Numbered from the stretch's first letter, positions 19,308 to 31,359 are shown. The stretch: 64,000 bases of DNA from Apostichopus japonicus (GCF_037975245.1 NC_092576.1:24825611-24889610), one strand, 5' to 3'. Numbers and translations: made by a program. The notes: generated from the letters alone by a model not told the origin.

Positions 19308-22300
19308 CTGTAAAGAGATAATGGGTGAAGGCAGAGCGTCAAATCATGATTTTCCTTAAATAAACAAGCAATTGTTTGAAGTCACCATGATGATGATGAT
19401 GCAAATAACTCCCTACAATCTGATAATTATCTGCATTGAACACCCTCCCTGCCCCCGAGCACACAGCAATGTTTAACAGTCTGTGTAGCTATTCAAAGGG
19501 TATTTTTTGTGGTGCAAACAGCAGATACTTAATTGACAATATGCAACCAGTTTGTAATATTGGGCTTTGCCAATAATAATTATAAAAGTGCTGTATAAGG
19601 CCTAGCTTGAGTAGGTTTGTTATGTAGAGTAAATGGCATTCTAAAGGATACATTGGGACACCAAAGTATCATCACTTTAATACTAGGTCTTGGTGCTAGG
19701 GAATCAGTATTTGCCATAGATGTTATATTACAAACAAAGGGTACCCTAAATGACTAAGGGTACCCTCCGAGTTGAATTTATGACTAAGGGTACCCTCCAA
19801 GTTGAAGTAATGACTAAGGGTATCCTCCAAGTTATAGTAATGACTAAGGGTACCCTCCAAGATATAGTAACGACTAAGGGTACCCTCCAAGTTGATTTAA
19901 TGACTAAGGGTACCCTCCAAGATATAGTAATGACTTAGCCTACCCTCCAAGTTAAAGTAATGACTAACGGTACCCTCCAAGTTAAAGGAATGACTAAGGG
20001 TACCCTCCAAGTTAAAGTAATGACTAAGGGTACCCTCCAAGATATAGTAATGACTAAGGGTACCCTCCAAGATATAGTAATGACTAAGGGTACCCTCCAA
20101 GTTAAAGTAATGACTAAGGGTACCCTCCAAGATATAGTAATGACTAAGGGTACCCTCCAAGATATAGTAATGACTAAGGGTACCCTCCAAGTTGAAGTAA
20201 TGACTAAGGGTACCCTCCAAGTTATAGCAATGACTAAGGGTACCCTCCAAGTTAAAGTAATGACTAAGGGTATCCTCCAAGTTGAAGTAATGGCTCAGGA
20301 TACCCTCCAAGTTGAAGTAATGACTAAGGATACCCTCCAAGTTGAAGTAATGACTAAGGGTACCCTCCAAGTTGAAGTAATGACTAAGGGTACCCTCCAA
20401 GTTATAGTAATGACTAAGGGTACCATCGAAGTTGAGCTAATGAATAAGGGTACCCTCCAAGATATAGTAATGACTAAGGGTACCCTCCAAGTTAAAGTAA
20501 TGACTAAGGTTACCCTCTAAGTTAAAGTAATGACTAAGGGTACCCTCCAAGTTAAAGTAATGACTAAGGGTACCCTCGAAGATATAGTAATGACTAAGGG
20601 TACCCTCCAAGTTAAAGTAATGACTAAGGGTACCCTTCAAGAAATAGTAATGACTAAGGGTACCCTCCAAGTTAAAGTAATGACTAAGGGTATCCTGCAA
20701 GTTAAAGTTATGACTAAGGGTACCCTCCAAGTTAAAGTAATGACTACGGCTACCCTCCTAGTTAAAGTAATGACTAAGGGTACCTTTCAAGATATAGTAA
20801 TGACTAAGGGTACCCTTCAAGTTGAAGTAATGACTAAGGGTAACCTCCATGTTGAAGTAATGACTAAGGGTACCCTTCAAGTTGAAGTAATGAAAAAGGG
20901 TACCCTCCAAGTTAAAATAATGACTAAGGGTACCTTTCAAGATATAGTAATGACTAAGGGTACGTACCCTTCAAGTTAAAGTAATGACTAAGGGTACCCT
21001 CCAAGTTAAAATAATGACTAAGGGTACCTTTCAAGATATAGTAATGACTAAGGGTACCCTTCAAGTTAAAGTAATGACTAAGGGTACCCTCCAAGTTAAA
21101 ATAATGACTAAGGGTACCCTCCAAGTTGAAGTAATGACTCAGGGTACCCTCCCAGTTGAAGTTATGGCTCAGGGTACCCTCCAAGATATAGTTATGACTA
21201 AGGGTACCCTCCAAGTTAAAATAATGGCTCAGGGTACCTTCCAAGATATAGTAATGACTAACGGTACCCTCCAAGTTGAAGTAATGACTCAGGGTACCCT
21301 CCAAGTTGAAGTAATGACTCAGGGTACCCTCCAAGTTGAAGTAATGGCTCAGGGTACCCTCCAAGATATAGTAATGACTAAGGGTACCCTCCAAGTTGAA
21401 GTAATTACTCAGGGTACCCTCCAAGTTGAAGTAATGACTCAGGGTACCCTCCAAGTTGAAGTAATGACTCAGGGTACCCTCCAAGTTGAAGTAATGGCTC
21501 AGGGTACCCTCCAAGTTGAAGTAATGACTAAGGGTACCCTCCAAGTTGAAGTAATGACTCAGGGTACCCTCCAAGTTGGAGTAATGACTCAGGGTACCCT
21601 CCAAGTTGAAGTAATGGCTCAGGGTACCCTCCAAGATATAGTAATGACTAAGGGTACCCTCCAAGTTAAAATAATGGCTCAGGGTACCTTCCAAGATATA
21701 GTAATGACTAACGGTACCCTCCAAGTTGAAGTAATGACTCAGGGTACCCTCCAAGTTGAAGTAATGACTCAGGGTACCCTCCAAGTTGAAGTAATGGCTA
21801 AGGGTACCCTCCAAGATATAGTAATGACTAAGGGTACCCTCCAAGTTGAAGTAATTACTCAGGGTACCCTCCAAGTTGAAGTAATGACTCAGGGTACCCT
21901 CCAAGTTGAAGTAATGACTCAGGGTACCCTCCAAGTTGAAGTAATGGCTCAGGGTACCCTCCAAGTTGAAGTAATGACTAAGGGTACCCTCCAAGTTGAA
22001 GTAATGACTCAGGGTACCCTCCAAGTTGGAGTAATGACTCAGGGTACCCTCCAAGTTGAAGTAATGGCTCAGGGTACCCTCCAAGATATAGTAATGACTA
22101 AGGGTACCCTCCAAGTTATAGTAATGACTAAGGGTACCCTCCAAGTTGACTTACTTGGTCCTGGTGGTCCTCCTGGTCTCATCATCATAGGACCAGGGTT
22201 CATCATTCCTGGTCGGGGTGGTCCGTCTGGTCCTCCCATGCCTGGCTGGAATCCCGGTGGTCTGGTCTGTGCAGCGTAATTCTGAGGTGGTGGAACCCTT

Positions 22301-25300
22301 GCCCCTGCGGGTGCAGGGGCTCCAGGAGGAGCTTTCTGTTGTTGACCGGTGAACGGATTACTATGAATCTTACCAGCCTGGAATGCAGCGGCTACAGAAG
22401 GAGGAGGACCAGAGACAAAGATTTTAACAGAGAATGTCTAATTAAAACATACGCCTAAGAGTGGAATGTTGGCGATGGGTTACTTTCTACACAGCACAGA
22501 GATATCGGAATCTACTCTATGCATTTAACACACAGATATCTGAATCTACTCTATGCATTTAACACACAGATATCTGAATCTACATAAATGCATTTAACAC
22601 ACAGATATCTGAATCTACTCTATGCATTAAACACACAGATATCTGAATCTACTCTACTGTATGCATTTAACACACAGATATCTGAATCTACTCTATGCAT
22701 TTAACACACAGATATCTGAATCTACTCTATGCATTTAACACACAGATATCTGAATCTACTCTATGCATTTAACACAGAGATATCTGAATCTACTCTATAT
22801 GCATTTAACACACAGATATCTGAATCTACTCTATGCATTTAACACACAGATATCTGAATCTACTCTACTGTATGCATTTAACACACAGATATCTGAATCT
22901 ACTCTATGCATTTAACACACAGATATCAGAATCTACTCTATGCATTTAACACACAGATATCTGAATCTACTCTATGCATTAAACACACAGATATCTGAAT
23001 CTACTCTACTGTATGCATTTAACACACAGATATCTGAATCTACATAAATGCATTTAACACACAGATATCTGAATCTACTCTATGCATTTAACACAGAGAT
23101 ATCTGAATCTACTCTACTGTATGCATTTAACACACAGATATCTGAATCTACTCTACTGTATGCATTTAACACACAGATATCTGAATCTACTCTATGCATT
23201 TAACACACAGATATCTGAATCTACATAAATGCATTTAACACACAGATATCTGAATCTACTCTATGCATTTAACACAGAGATATCTGAATCTACTCTACTG
23301 TATGCATTTAACACACAGATATCTGAATCTACTCTATGCATTTAACAAACAGATATCTGAATCTACTCTATGCATTTAACACACAGATATCTGAATCTAC
23401 TCTATGCATTTAACACACAGATATCTGAATCTACTCTATGCATTTAACACACAGATATCTGAATCTACTCTATGCATTTAACACACAGATATCTGAATCT
23501 ACTCTATATGCATTTAACACACAGATATCTGAATCTACTCTACGCATTTAACACAGAGATATCTGAATCTACTCTATGCATTTAACACAGAGATATCTAA
23601 ATCTACTCTATGCATTTAACACAGAGATATCTAAATCTACTCTATGCATTTAACACACAGATATCTGAATCTACTCTATGCATTTAACACAGAGATATCT
23701 AAATCTATGCTATGCATTTAACACACAGATATCTGAATCTACTGTACTCTATGCATTTAACACACAGATATCTGAATCTACATAAATGCATTTAACACAC
23801 AGATATCTGAATCTACTCTATGCATTAAACACACAGATATCTGAATCTACTCTATGCATTTAACACACAGGTATCTAAATCTACTCTACGCATTAAACAC
23901 ACAGATATCTGAATCTACTCTATGCATTTAACACACAGATATCTGAATCTACTCTATGCATTTAACACACAGATATCCGAATCTACTCTATGCATTTAAC
24001 ACACAGATATCTGAATCTACTCTATGCATTTAACACACAGATATCTAAATCTACTCTATGCATTTAACACACAGATATCTGAATCTACTCTATGCATTTA
24101 ACACACAGATATCCGAATCTACTCTATGCATTTAACACACAGATATCTGAATCTACTCTATGCATTTAGCACACAGATATCTGAATCTACTCTATGCATT
24201 TAACACACAGATATCTGAATCTACTCTATGCATTTAACACACAGGTATCAGAATCTACTCTACGCATTTAACACAGAGATATCTGAATCTACTCTATGCA
24301 TTTAACACAGAGATCAACCCTTTTTAATTCCCCAGTGAATGAGGTCGCCAGGAGGAAAATCCTGTGGCGACTAGATCTTTATTTTCCCCAAATTCTGGTC
24401 GCCCAGAATGAAAATGTGATCGCCACTTTGATATGCTAAATATTAGTACAAAAAAACACTAGGCCTAGGCTCAACATCAAGTAGCACTAGACTGTACATG
24501 TGTACAATACGCGCACTTTCTCCGTTTTATGTGTAAATGTTATTCTAGTATTCCATGGTTAAGAAAGTTGAAAAGAAATCAAGTTTATCAACTTCATTGA
24601 CTGACTTTTGAACTTCGTTAAAACCCGTCCTTTACAACATTCACTGTATAGAGAACAAAACTCTGAAAATCAGTAGAGAAATTACCAATTGTGTACGAAA
24701 AGTAAGTTGGTACACCTTTCAAATTTTACGAAAGATCGAGCAAAATACTTTCGAAAAATTCACGCGAAACTGGCATATCGTGCTAAATGCAACTAATTTC
24801 ATGTCAACAAGGCTCTAGTACACCCATTTATGAATCAACCATAAGACCACATCTGGTTTTAAGCGGGGGAAAAAGAAAGTATTTTCTAGTTTCCACAAAA
24901 AAAGGAAAAATTATTATCCTACCATAGTTAAGTGTATAGTAAATAGCCTAACCACTTCGTCGGTTACGGATCTCACGTAACAACAAAAACACAACTATAA
25001 TTGTATTTTGCGAAGTTGACGTTCTTTACAAGGACATGAAAACAATATTTAGCTTTTAGTTAATCGTGCCAAGTGGCCTAAAACATGGGATTGCAAGGTT
25101 TACTTTTATAAATATGGCCATACCGTAGCTATCGGGGCCATGATATCGTGCTATGTCTGTATGGTAGAGACTGTGCCTCGTGTATCATGGGGAAAAGATT
25201 GGTTTGTTCATGCGGAGGAGTCGGTTGGCTTGAGGTGTGTTTTACTTACCTTCATGTTACGGGGATATTTACCTACTTTTCTTGAGCGTCTAAGATAATA

Positions 25301-28300
25301 TTTCGCATAACTTTACCGATCCTTTACTGACTGACCTAATTAATTCTAGAGTGGAGCCAAAATAGTTTACTCCATGAAAAGTTTTTTGGAAACGTGCCAA
25401 AAATGTTAAGAAACAGGTGTTAGACAGGGGGTTGCAACTTGCTCGGCAAGGTTAAACACTGCAGTTGTAAACTGATGTACGTACAGTATAGTGCACGCTG
25501 TTCATTGTTAGGCAGTCTAGAAACGGAGCTTTGCCGAACGTAGTTTGTTTCATAATATCGACAGTTTTGTAAGTTAAACTTTTTAAAGATTCTAAGACAG
25601 ATTAAATCTCTTTTCATTTTATTACATAATATAGCAACTCGAACTTGTCATTTTAAAATTTTGAACAGTTTCGTGACAATATAAATTCATCATAGTGAAA
25701 TTTTCAGTTGCAAAAACTGATCGCCACAGTATTATAGGTCTGGCGACTAGCATTAATTTTTCCAGAAATTCTCATCGCCAGCCGAGAATTGTGGTCGCCA
25801 ATGCGACCATGGCGACCGTAATTAAAAAGGGTTGACAGAGATATCTAAATCTACTCTATGCATTTAACACAGAGATATCTGAATCTACTCTATGCATTTA
25901 ACACAGAGATATCTGAATCTACTCTATGCATTTAACACAGAGATATCTAAATCTACTCTATGCATTTAACACAGAGATATCTAAATCTACTCTATGCATT
26001 TAACACAGAGATATCTGAATCTACTCTATGAATTAAACACACAGATATCTGAATCTACTCTATGCATTTAACACAGAGATATCTGAATCTACTCTATGCA
26101 TTTAACACACAGATATCTGAATCTACTCTATGCATTTAACACACAGATATCTGAATCTACTCTATGCATTTAACACACAGATATCTGAATCTACTCTATG
26201 CATTTAACACACAGATATCTGAATCTACTCTATGCATTTAACACACGGATATCTGAATCTACTCTATGCATTTAACACACAGATATCTGAATCTACTCTA
26301 TGCATTTAACACACGGATATCTGAATCTACTCTATGCATTTAACACACAGATATCTGAATCTACTCTATGCATTTAACACACAGATATCTGAATCTACTC
26401 TATGCATTTAACACACAGATATCTGAATCTACTCTATGCATTTAACACACAGATATCTGAATCTACTCTATGCATTTAACACACAGATATCTGAATCTAC
26501 TTTGTTTACTACCTGTTACATGTGTTTACATCATGGCTGCAAAACTGTCCTTGATATTCAAGGCAGGTTTTAGGTACAACCATATTACATTTAACCAACA
26601 CTTTCATTCCGTAAGAAGTGGATATGAAATGTACATACTTAAGCCTGTGTATAAGGACTTGGGCAACGAAATGAACTTTTGTTTTAACAACATTCTTAGA
26701 ATCAGAACACAAGCTTGCGTACAGTATAAGAGACTTTGGCAAGGTCAACGACCTGAAATTTTGTTTCAACAACATTCTTAGAATCAGAACACAAAACCAT
26801 TAATCAAATAAATATATATGACCCAACATTTCCTGATTCATAGGCATACTTGTCTAACATGAAGAAGTCAAAATATTCTCCTAGTCAACTTCAAAGTATG
26901 AAACATAAATAATGATCCTTCAGATGTTATCTTCAACCAAGCACCTGATTGGTACAATCGATCCGGACCCAACAGAACTAATAAAACTTAAACAATTATT
27001 AGTCCGTAGACTTGCTTGAAGTATGAGTAATGACTGTGACGGTAATTGGTTGATTACTTACTTGTTCTGTCGATTAAGGTCTGTGCTTGCTCTTCCATCC
27101 ATTTCTGATAGTATATTCTAACGTTATCTTTGTGTTTCCGGCCATTACAATGCGTTTTCCTCACTGACGGCTGCAAACAGACCAAAAATGTGAGAAATGC
27201 TTTCAAAGAAATTTCACATGAACTTTCTTTAACTTCCCTCCTTTTGTTTATACAGGTCTCCTATTACTGTGCTTATGAAATATGAAATGATTGCCATATT
27301 TAAGCTACGATACTGATATGTTTGTTTGCACGGCAAATACTGTAGTGAGGGAACAATGCAGTTGGAACAGACAGCGAAATAAAGAGATAATTTTCATTCA
27401 TTTCAATACACTTGGGTACTTTCCTATTGGCAGCGGTAGTAGAAGTACACACTGTAAATGTACTGATATGGTACAGTATACTGGAAATCTTAGAAGGAAC
27501 CCGCTTCGAGATTCACTTCTCTACTAATGAAAATCTGGTTGAAATCTCACTTGTACTAGGAAGTGAAGTAACAAGAAGTTATCAATTCTTAGGTAAAGAA
27601 AACCATTCATTGATCATTGCAGGAAATATTGATATAAGTTTGCCACAACTTTACATAGAGTGACAGAGAGAAATTCAAGGCAATCTGAAGTGCTGCGATG
27701 ATGCGATCTCTCCACGTTGGAATTTATCACACAGAGCAAGCACCACTGCAGAAACTTTGTGAAGCCACAGTATACAGGTACAGAAACATGTCAGCCATGG
27801 GATTTAATCGTTGAGAGACTTTCTGATCAGTTTCTATTGCCAGAGAGGCCTCACTCAATATGTGAATACAAAGACAATCAATACTGTACATACATATATT
27901 CATAGCTGTAGCAGAAACAATTTAGCTCACTCTCATCAGATTACTTGTGTCTAAACTAAACCTGCACAGCTCACACACAAACTACATCTAGACAAGGAGG
28001 GCAGAGCACCTACAACAGGCAGACAGATATGCCAAGATTTCTCAAAATTAGGGAGATTTTACAATTTTTCATCCCAATAATGGAGAAGAAAAAATGCAAA
28101 GAATTGGGCTAAATCAAAGTCATCCTGTGACATAGAGATATCTGTGGGTTTTAGCACATCACCTCTGCAGTAAAAGTACACATTTGATTATATTGTGCTC
28201 ACCTGAGTGCTGCAGAACACAATGCAACATTTGGTAGAATGCATTTTTTTACAATCATTGATGAAGAGAATTGTTCTCCATATTCAAGCATATATGCACG

Positions 28301-28763
28301 GCCCTATAAAGCTGATAACATATTAGACGAACATTTCCTGTAGAAATCAACTTTTGTTGGGATGGAAATTATACAAAATATCAGGAATCGTGAGATTTGC
28401 CTAAAAAAGTTTACAAACTATGTAATGGGATGCAGGGCATAAACTATGTAATGGGATGCAGTGCACAAACTATGTAATGGGATGCAGTGCACAAACTATG
28501 TTATGGGATGCAGTGCACAAACTACATGTAATGGGATGCAGTGAACAAACTATGTAATTGGATGCAGTGCACAAACTATGTAATGGGATGCAGTGCACAA
28601 ACTATGTAATGGGATGCAGTGCACAGACTACATGTAATGGGATGCAGTGCACAGACTATGTAATGGGATGCAGTGCACAGACTATGTAATGGGATGCAGT
28701 GCACAAACTATGTAACTTACAGAATCATGAGTAAGATATGTATCACAGTAGTCACAGTAGTAC
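19162..28763 (-). CDS. SNRPC: U1 small nuclear ribonucleoprotein C (U1-C), 4 of 5 exons
   Basis: U1-C is a core protein of the U1 snRNP that stabilises pairing between U1 snRNA and the 5' splice site. Four minus-strand exons join in frame: 28763-28721, 27170-27062, 22391-22155 and 19307-19162. They give [14 protein letters not shown] and [14 protein letters not shown], a matrin-type C2H2 zinc finger with both Cys and both His. Then come [20 protein letters not shown] and FQAGK, almost unchanged from the vertebrate protein, and a Pro/Gly/Met-rich tail ending [12 protein letters not shown]. With a three-codon first exon the protein would be about 180 residues, slightly longer than the vertebrate form. 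The first exon (start codon through the first base pair of codon 3) was not found. Donors are GTAAGT-type, acceptors AG. The frame is intact. Confidence 0.95.
19331..19730. other. SNRPC intron sequence, no feature seen
   Basis: Unique intron sequence between the last exon and the 30-bp satellite. A short ATGATGATGATG run sits at about 19387. Confidence 0.4.
19731..22150. repeat. Satellite, 30-bp unit, about 80 copies, with 450-bp higher-order repeat
   Basis: The unit is ATGACTAAGGGTACCCTCCA plus AGTTGAAGTA, with a GGGTACCC palindrome in each copy. Variant units (GATATAGTA, TTAAAGTA, GGCTCAGG, GTAATTACTC) are arranged non-randomly: AAAATAATGGCTCAGGG recurs at 21217 and 21667, and GTAATTACTC at 21401 and 21851, a 450-bp block of 15 units. 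It fills the last SNRPC intron right up to the donor at 22154. Unit length divisible by 3 creates frames of 396 and 431 codons on opposite strands; both are artefacts. Confidence 0.97.
22155..22391 (-). CDS. SNRPC: SNRPC exon 4 (start of Pro-rich tail)
   Basis: The acceptor is CTCCTCCTTCTGTAG and the donor GGACCAA|GTAAGTC. It encodes [17 protein letters not shown] and then a low-complexity tail ([31 protein letters not shown]). The choice of acceptor at 22392 is fixed by phase and by the match to the TAAFQ.GKIP of other U1-C proteins. The 30-bp satellite starts about seven bases inside the next intron. Confidence 0.93.
22392..22490 (-). other. SNRPC acceptor region and intron head of satellite
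   Basis: The sequence immediately 5' (minus sense) of exon 4: a pyrimidine-rich stretch ending TTCTGTAG. The 34-bp satellite starts about 95 bases further out. Confidence 0.6.
22491..26500. repeat. Satellite, 34-bp unit, about 75 copies, split by a hAT element
   Basis: The unit is CACACAGATATCTGAATCTA plus CTCTATGCATTTAA. Common variants are CACAGAGATATC, CTACTGTATGC, CATAAATGC and AGATATCTAAATC, and several variant runs repeat in order. The array fills the SNRPC intron between exons 3 and 4 and is interrupted at 24315-25834 by a hAT element. Flanking copies on both sides of that element are the CAGAGA variant. Confidence 0.97.
24315..25834. mobile_element. Non-autonomous hAT element with 8-bp target duplication (family A ends)
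   Basis: The terminal inverted repeats are CAACCCTTTTTAATT, flanked by a perfect 8-bp duplication ACAGAGAT (24307-24314 and 25835-25842) derived from the satellite. Subterminal GTCGCC/GGCGAC words recur on both sides, as expected for hAT transposase binding clusters. There is no transposase frame. The interior from about 24640 is closely related to the interior of the element at 32575-36114. Confidence 0.9.
26501..27061. other. SNRPC intron sequence, no gene seen
   Basis: Unique sequence next to exon 3. AAATTTTGTTTCAACAACAT and TTCTTAGAATCAGAACACAA near 26757 repeat a similar stretch at about 26670, a short diverged tandem duplication. No exon was recognised. Confidence 0.4.
27062..27170 (-). 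CDS. SNRPC: SNRPC exon 3 (second half of zinc finger and helix)
   Basis: The acceptor is CTGTTTGCAG and the donor ACAA|GTAAGTAATC. It encodes [18 protein letters not shown] and [18 protein letters not shown], with the two His ligands of the finger and the conserved helix that packs against the U1 snRNP core. It ends in phase 1. Confidence 0.97.
27171..28420. other. SNRPC intron between exons 2 and 3, no gene seen
   Basis: Unique AT-rich intron. Reading frames of 60-83 codons between 27291 and 27905 overlap each other and show no motif. Confidence 0.45.
28423..28716. repeat. Minisatellite, 26-bp unit, about 11 copies, abutting SNRPC donor
   Basis: The unit is TGTAATGGGATGCAGTGCAC plus AAACTA on the plus strand; some copies read CACAGACTA or ACTACATGTAA. 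On the gene strand the array starts at the sixth base of the intron, directly after GTAAG. Confidence 0.95.
28721..28763 (-). CDS. SNRPC: SNRPC exon 2 (43-base microexon, first zinc-ligand Cys pair)
   Basis: On the minus strand the acceptor is TTTCTACAG and the donor TTCT|GTAAGTTAC. It encodes [14 protein letters not shown] after one base completing codon 3, so the previous exon must end in the first two bases of a Lys codon, as in other animals. A 26-bp satellite begins five bases into the following intron. Confidence 0.95.
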
Positions 28764-29170
28764 CTGTAGAAAGACAAACAATAATTTAAAATTATAACAA
28801 AGCAAAAATAAATACTGCAGATGCATGCACATCAATAATAACGTACTATACATTCACATTGAAGTAAATTAGAGTAACTTTGAGAATGAAAGTTAGATGT
28901 TTCCATGTGAGCGATAAAGTAAATGATGTATATCATATAATTACCTCAAATATTAATTACTATATTAATACAGATGGTACAAACAAAGAATAAAAAGATG
29001 AACTTTTGTAGTATCAGCTGCAACTTAAGTGGAAGGAATAAACGTTTCGATCGTAGAAGACCCTGTCACAGCAATAGTACTAGTAGTGTCTACGAGGGTG
29101 TACTATGTGTGGGCTAGTATGTGTGTTCTAGTATGTGTGTACTAGTAGTACACACATATACCATGTCACC
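28764..29170. other. Upstream SNRPC intron sequence, no exon found
   Basis: I looked here and up to 41 kb for a minus-strand exon ending in ATGCCNAA before a GT donor and did not find one. Short alternating purine/pyrimidine repeats (TGTGTACTAGTAGTACACAC) lie at about 29127-29155. Confidence 0.4.
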
Positions 29171-29541
29171 TTAAAGGCATTGAAGACTTGCCCAAAAACC
29201 ATGTACCGCGCTAAGAAAAAGTCAACTTTATGTTGCTTGCAAGTGAAGTTTTCTTTTTGTCGCTACAAAATGCAGACAGTAATGAAACGTGATACCTTGT
29301 TATCTTTTATCTAGACCTGAGATGTCCATCGCTGCTATATACACTGTGTTGTGGGTATTGACCGTACAGTAGCTGTATGTATTGACTGTACGCTGGTGTC
29401 TAATTACCGACGGTAGCAAGTTGTGTGTGTGTTTGCTGGGATCGATGGTGGTGTCTTACACTTCTGTTACACCTCATTTGAAACTGGGTCATATTACCGG
29501 CATGAGACGTTTCTTTGTGCGCGAGTCTTCACACCCTTTAA
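29171..29541. mobile_element. MITE with TTAA target duplication, copy 2
   Basis: TTAA occurs at both ends, with inner ends AGGCATTGAAGACTTGCC and CGCGAGTCTTCACACCCT. It is collinear with copy 1 at 14007-14376 with scattered substitutions and small indels, and in the same orientation. It lies in the presumed first intron or upstream region of SNRPC. Confidence 0.75.
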
Positions 29542-30460
29542 ACAGATCCGATGGGAATTGAAACTTACTTCATTTCAGATGTATTCAATGCACAAGGGCA
29601 GATGGATAAGGACGTCCTGCAAACCTAAAGAATATATAATGAAAAGCATGATATTATAAATCATTTAAAATAAATCAATAAGAAATAAAAAGGCTACAAG
29701 CTGTGACATCCAGGTGAAGATATTTATTAAATTATTGTTAAGGTCCTCGTGTAGAGCCCATGAGCAATGACTATAGTGGAACAACATTCTGGATCAAATA
29801 TTAAATGGATTGACATTTCTAATAAGATAAGATTATAATTTAAAGTTGACAAAACTTAAACTAAAAGTTTCCAGGTATCAACACACATACAGTGAAAGTT
29901 ATTAAACAAACAAACTGACATTACAAATGCAAACTTGACAAGCTTAAGCCTCAAATGCAACAGCAGTTGCTGCTTCCAAAACCATTCTACAATTGAATTT
30001 ACAAATACATATCATAACAACACACATATAATTCAAGGTATATATACTATATATATACTACAAAGTACAAACTAACATAAGTAAAATAAACCATGAAAAC
30101 AATTTAGTATTTTGGGCATTTCTCTCTATACAGTATGTATTTTTTCTTTATAATTTACTCTTTGCATACAGTAGTTTGTTTATGTGTGGTCAAACAATTC
30201 ATTGTGAAAATCTCTTAAGTAAAACAGTCAGTAACCCCCCCTCTTCCCCCCTCCCCCCACTTGGGAATACATATCAGCAATTTCACTACTTTCAAGATTG
30301 TCCAACAAACAGGAGACTAGATGACTAATAACAGTTGGTTGACAGTGGTTTACCAATAAAGGTTCAGGTACTAATTTAGAATCAGTACCATTTGACTACC
30401 CGACAGACTCATTCACTCGATGCACCTATTCACTGACTGTTATTAGTTAGCTTACCCATT
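29542..30460. other. AT-rich sequence, no gene seen
   Basis: Unique sequence with a TATATATACTATATATATAC microsatellite near 30040 and a C/T run at about 30235-30258. Nothing coding was recognised. Confidence 0.4.
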
Positions 30461-30466
30461 CATATG

Positions 30467-31359
30467 CAGACCTGTCAACTCTCCCGGTTTTACCGGGAGA
30501 CTCCTGGTTTTTACCCGAATTTCCCCGCCTCCTGGTTTCATATTCTATTCTCTCGTTTTTTTTAATGTGTCATCACTTGCGAAATTTCTGAATATAGCCA
30601 ACAGTTTGTTCTATGCCTATCGCGTAATAAGTGTACTCTAAAAATAGATTGACTGTTTATAAACACGTTACGACTGACACAGTGCTGTGCGGGACTCTCG
30701 ACCAATATCAGGCTGCTTTGTCGGTTCTCACACTTCGCCCAATGTCGTTATTGTACATTGGCCTTGGTCGAGTCCTGAATACAGTACAGTAGTACGGCGT
30801 GCACTGTGCATATGCCGTGGTGCACAAGTTTAATAAACACAAGTTGTCACTTGTTTGTTTAAGCGGCGTACCAAATGTGTGCAGTTCGCATGTAGGCTAC
30901 TTGTATATGACAAAAAACAGTTAAGTTCTATGCTGGCAAACACTTTACCTGCGTCCTCTTAGATGCTAGGTTAGTATCACACCTTTAACTACGATTTAAG
31001 AAACGGCTGTTTCAAACATCTCACTAATTCTTTCGGCGACTTTAATCCCTATTCATTGAGCACAATAGCATAAACTGCGTATAAACTCGTACAGGGATTA
31101 TATGAGGTGTCTACGCGGCAATTTGTTGTCAACGATTTTATACGAGATTGTACTTGTTTAAATGCGTCTTTATACGATCCTGTGCGCGTACACATGTCCA
31201 GTTATATATGAGCGGTACTGTAGACTATTTATTTAGGAGTATTTATATAATTTCAGTTGAAAATTACCAACCTCCCTATTTTCCCCTTATTCTCCCGGTT
31301 TGTTGGCCCTGAAAAAGTTTATTCTCCCTATTTTGGGGTCAAACAGGTTGACAGGTCTG
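30467..31359. mobile_element. DNA transposon (MITE-like), 6-bp target duplication
   Basis: The terminal inverted repeats are CAGACCTGTCAAC on the left and GTTGACAGGTCTG on the right. CATATG flanks both sides (30461-30466 and 31360-31365). Subterminal CTCCCGGTTT/CTCCTGGTTT words near the left and CTCCCTATTTT/CTCCCGGTTT near the right repeat. There is no protein. CATATG is palindromic, so the duplication could also be read as a shorter one plus TIR extension. Confidence 0.75.

Noticed and set aside
19127-19321. Plus-strand Pro/Gly frame resembling collagen
   Set aside because: It is the antisense of the last SNRPC exon; the minus strand has matching splice sites, phase and homology.
20954-22279. 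Frames of 396 (minus) and 431 (plus) codons with [10 protein letters not shown] or [10 protein letters not shown] repeats
   Set aside because: They are translations of the 30-bp intronic satellite. The plus frame even reads antisense through a true SNRPC exon.
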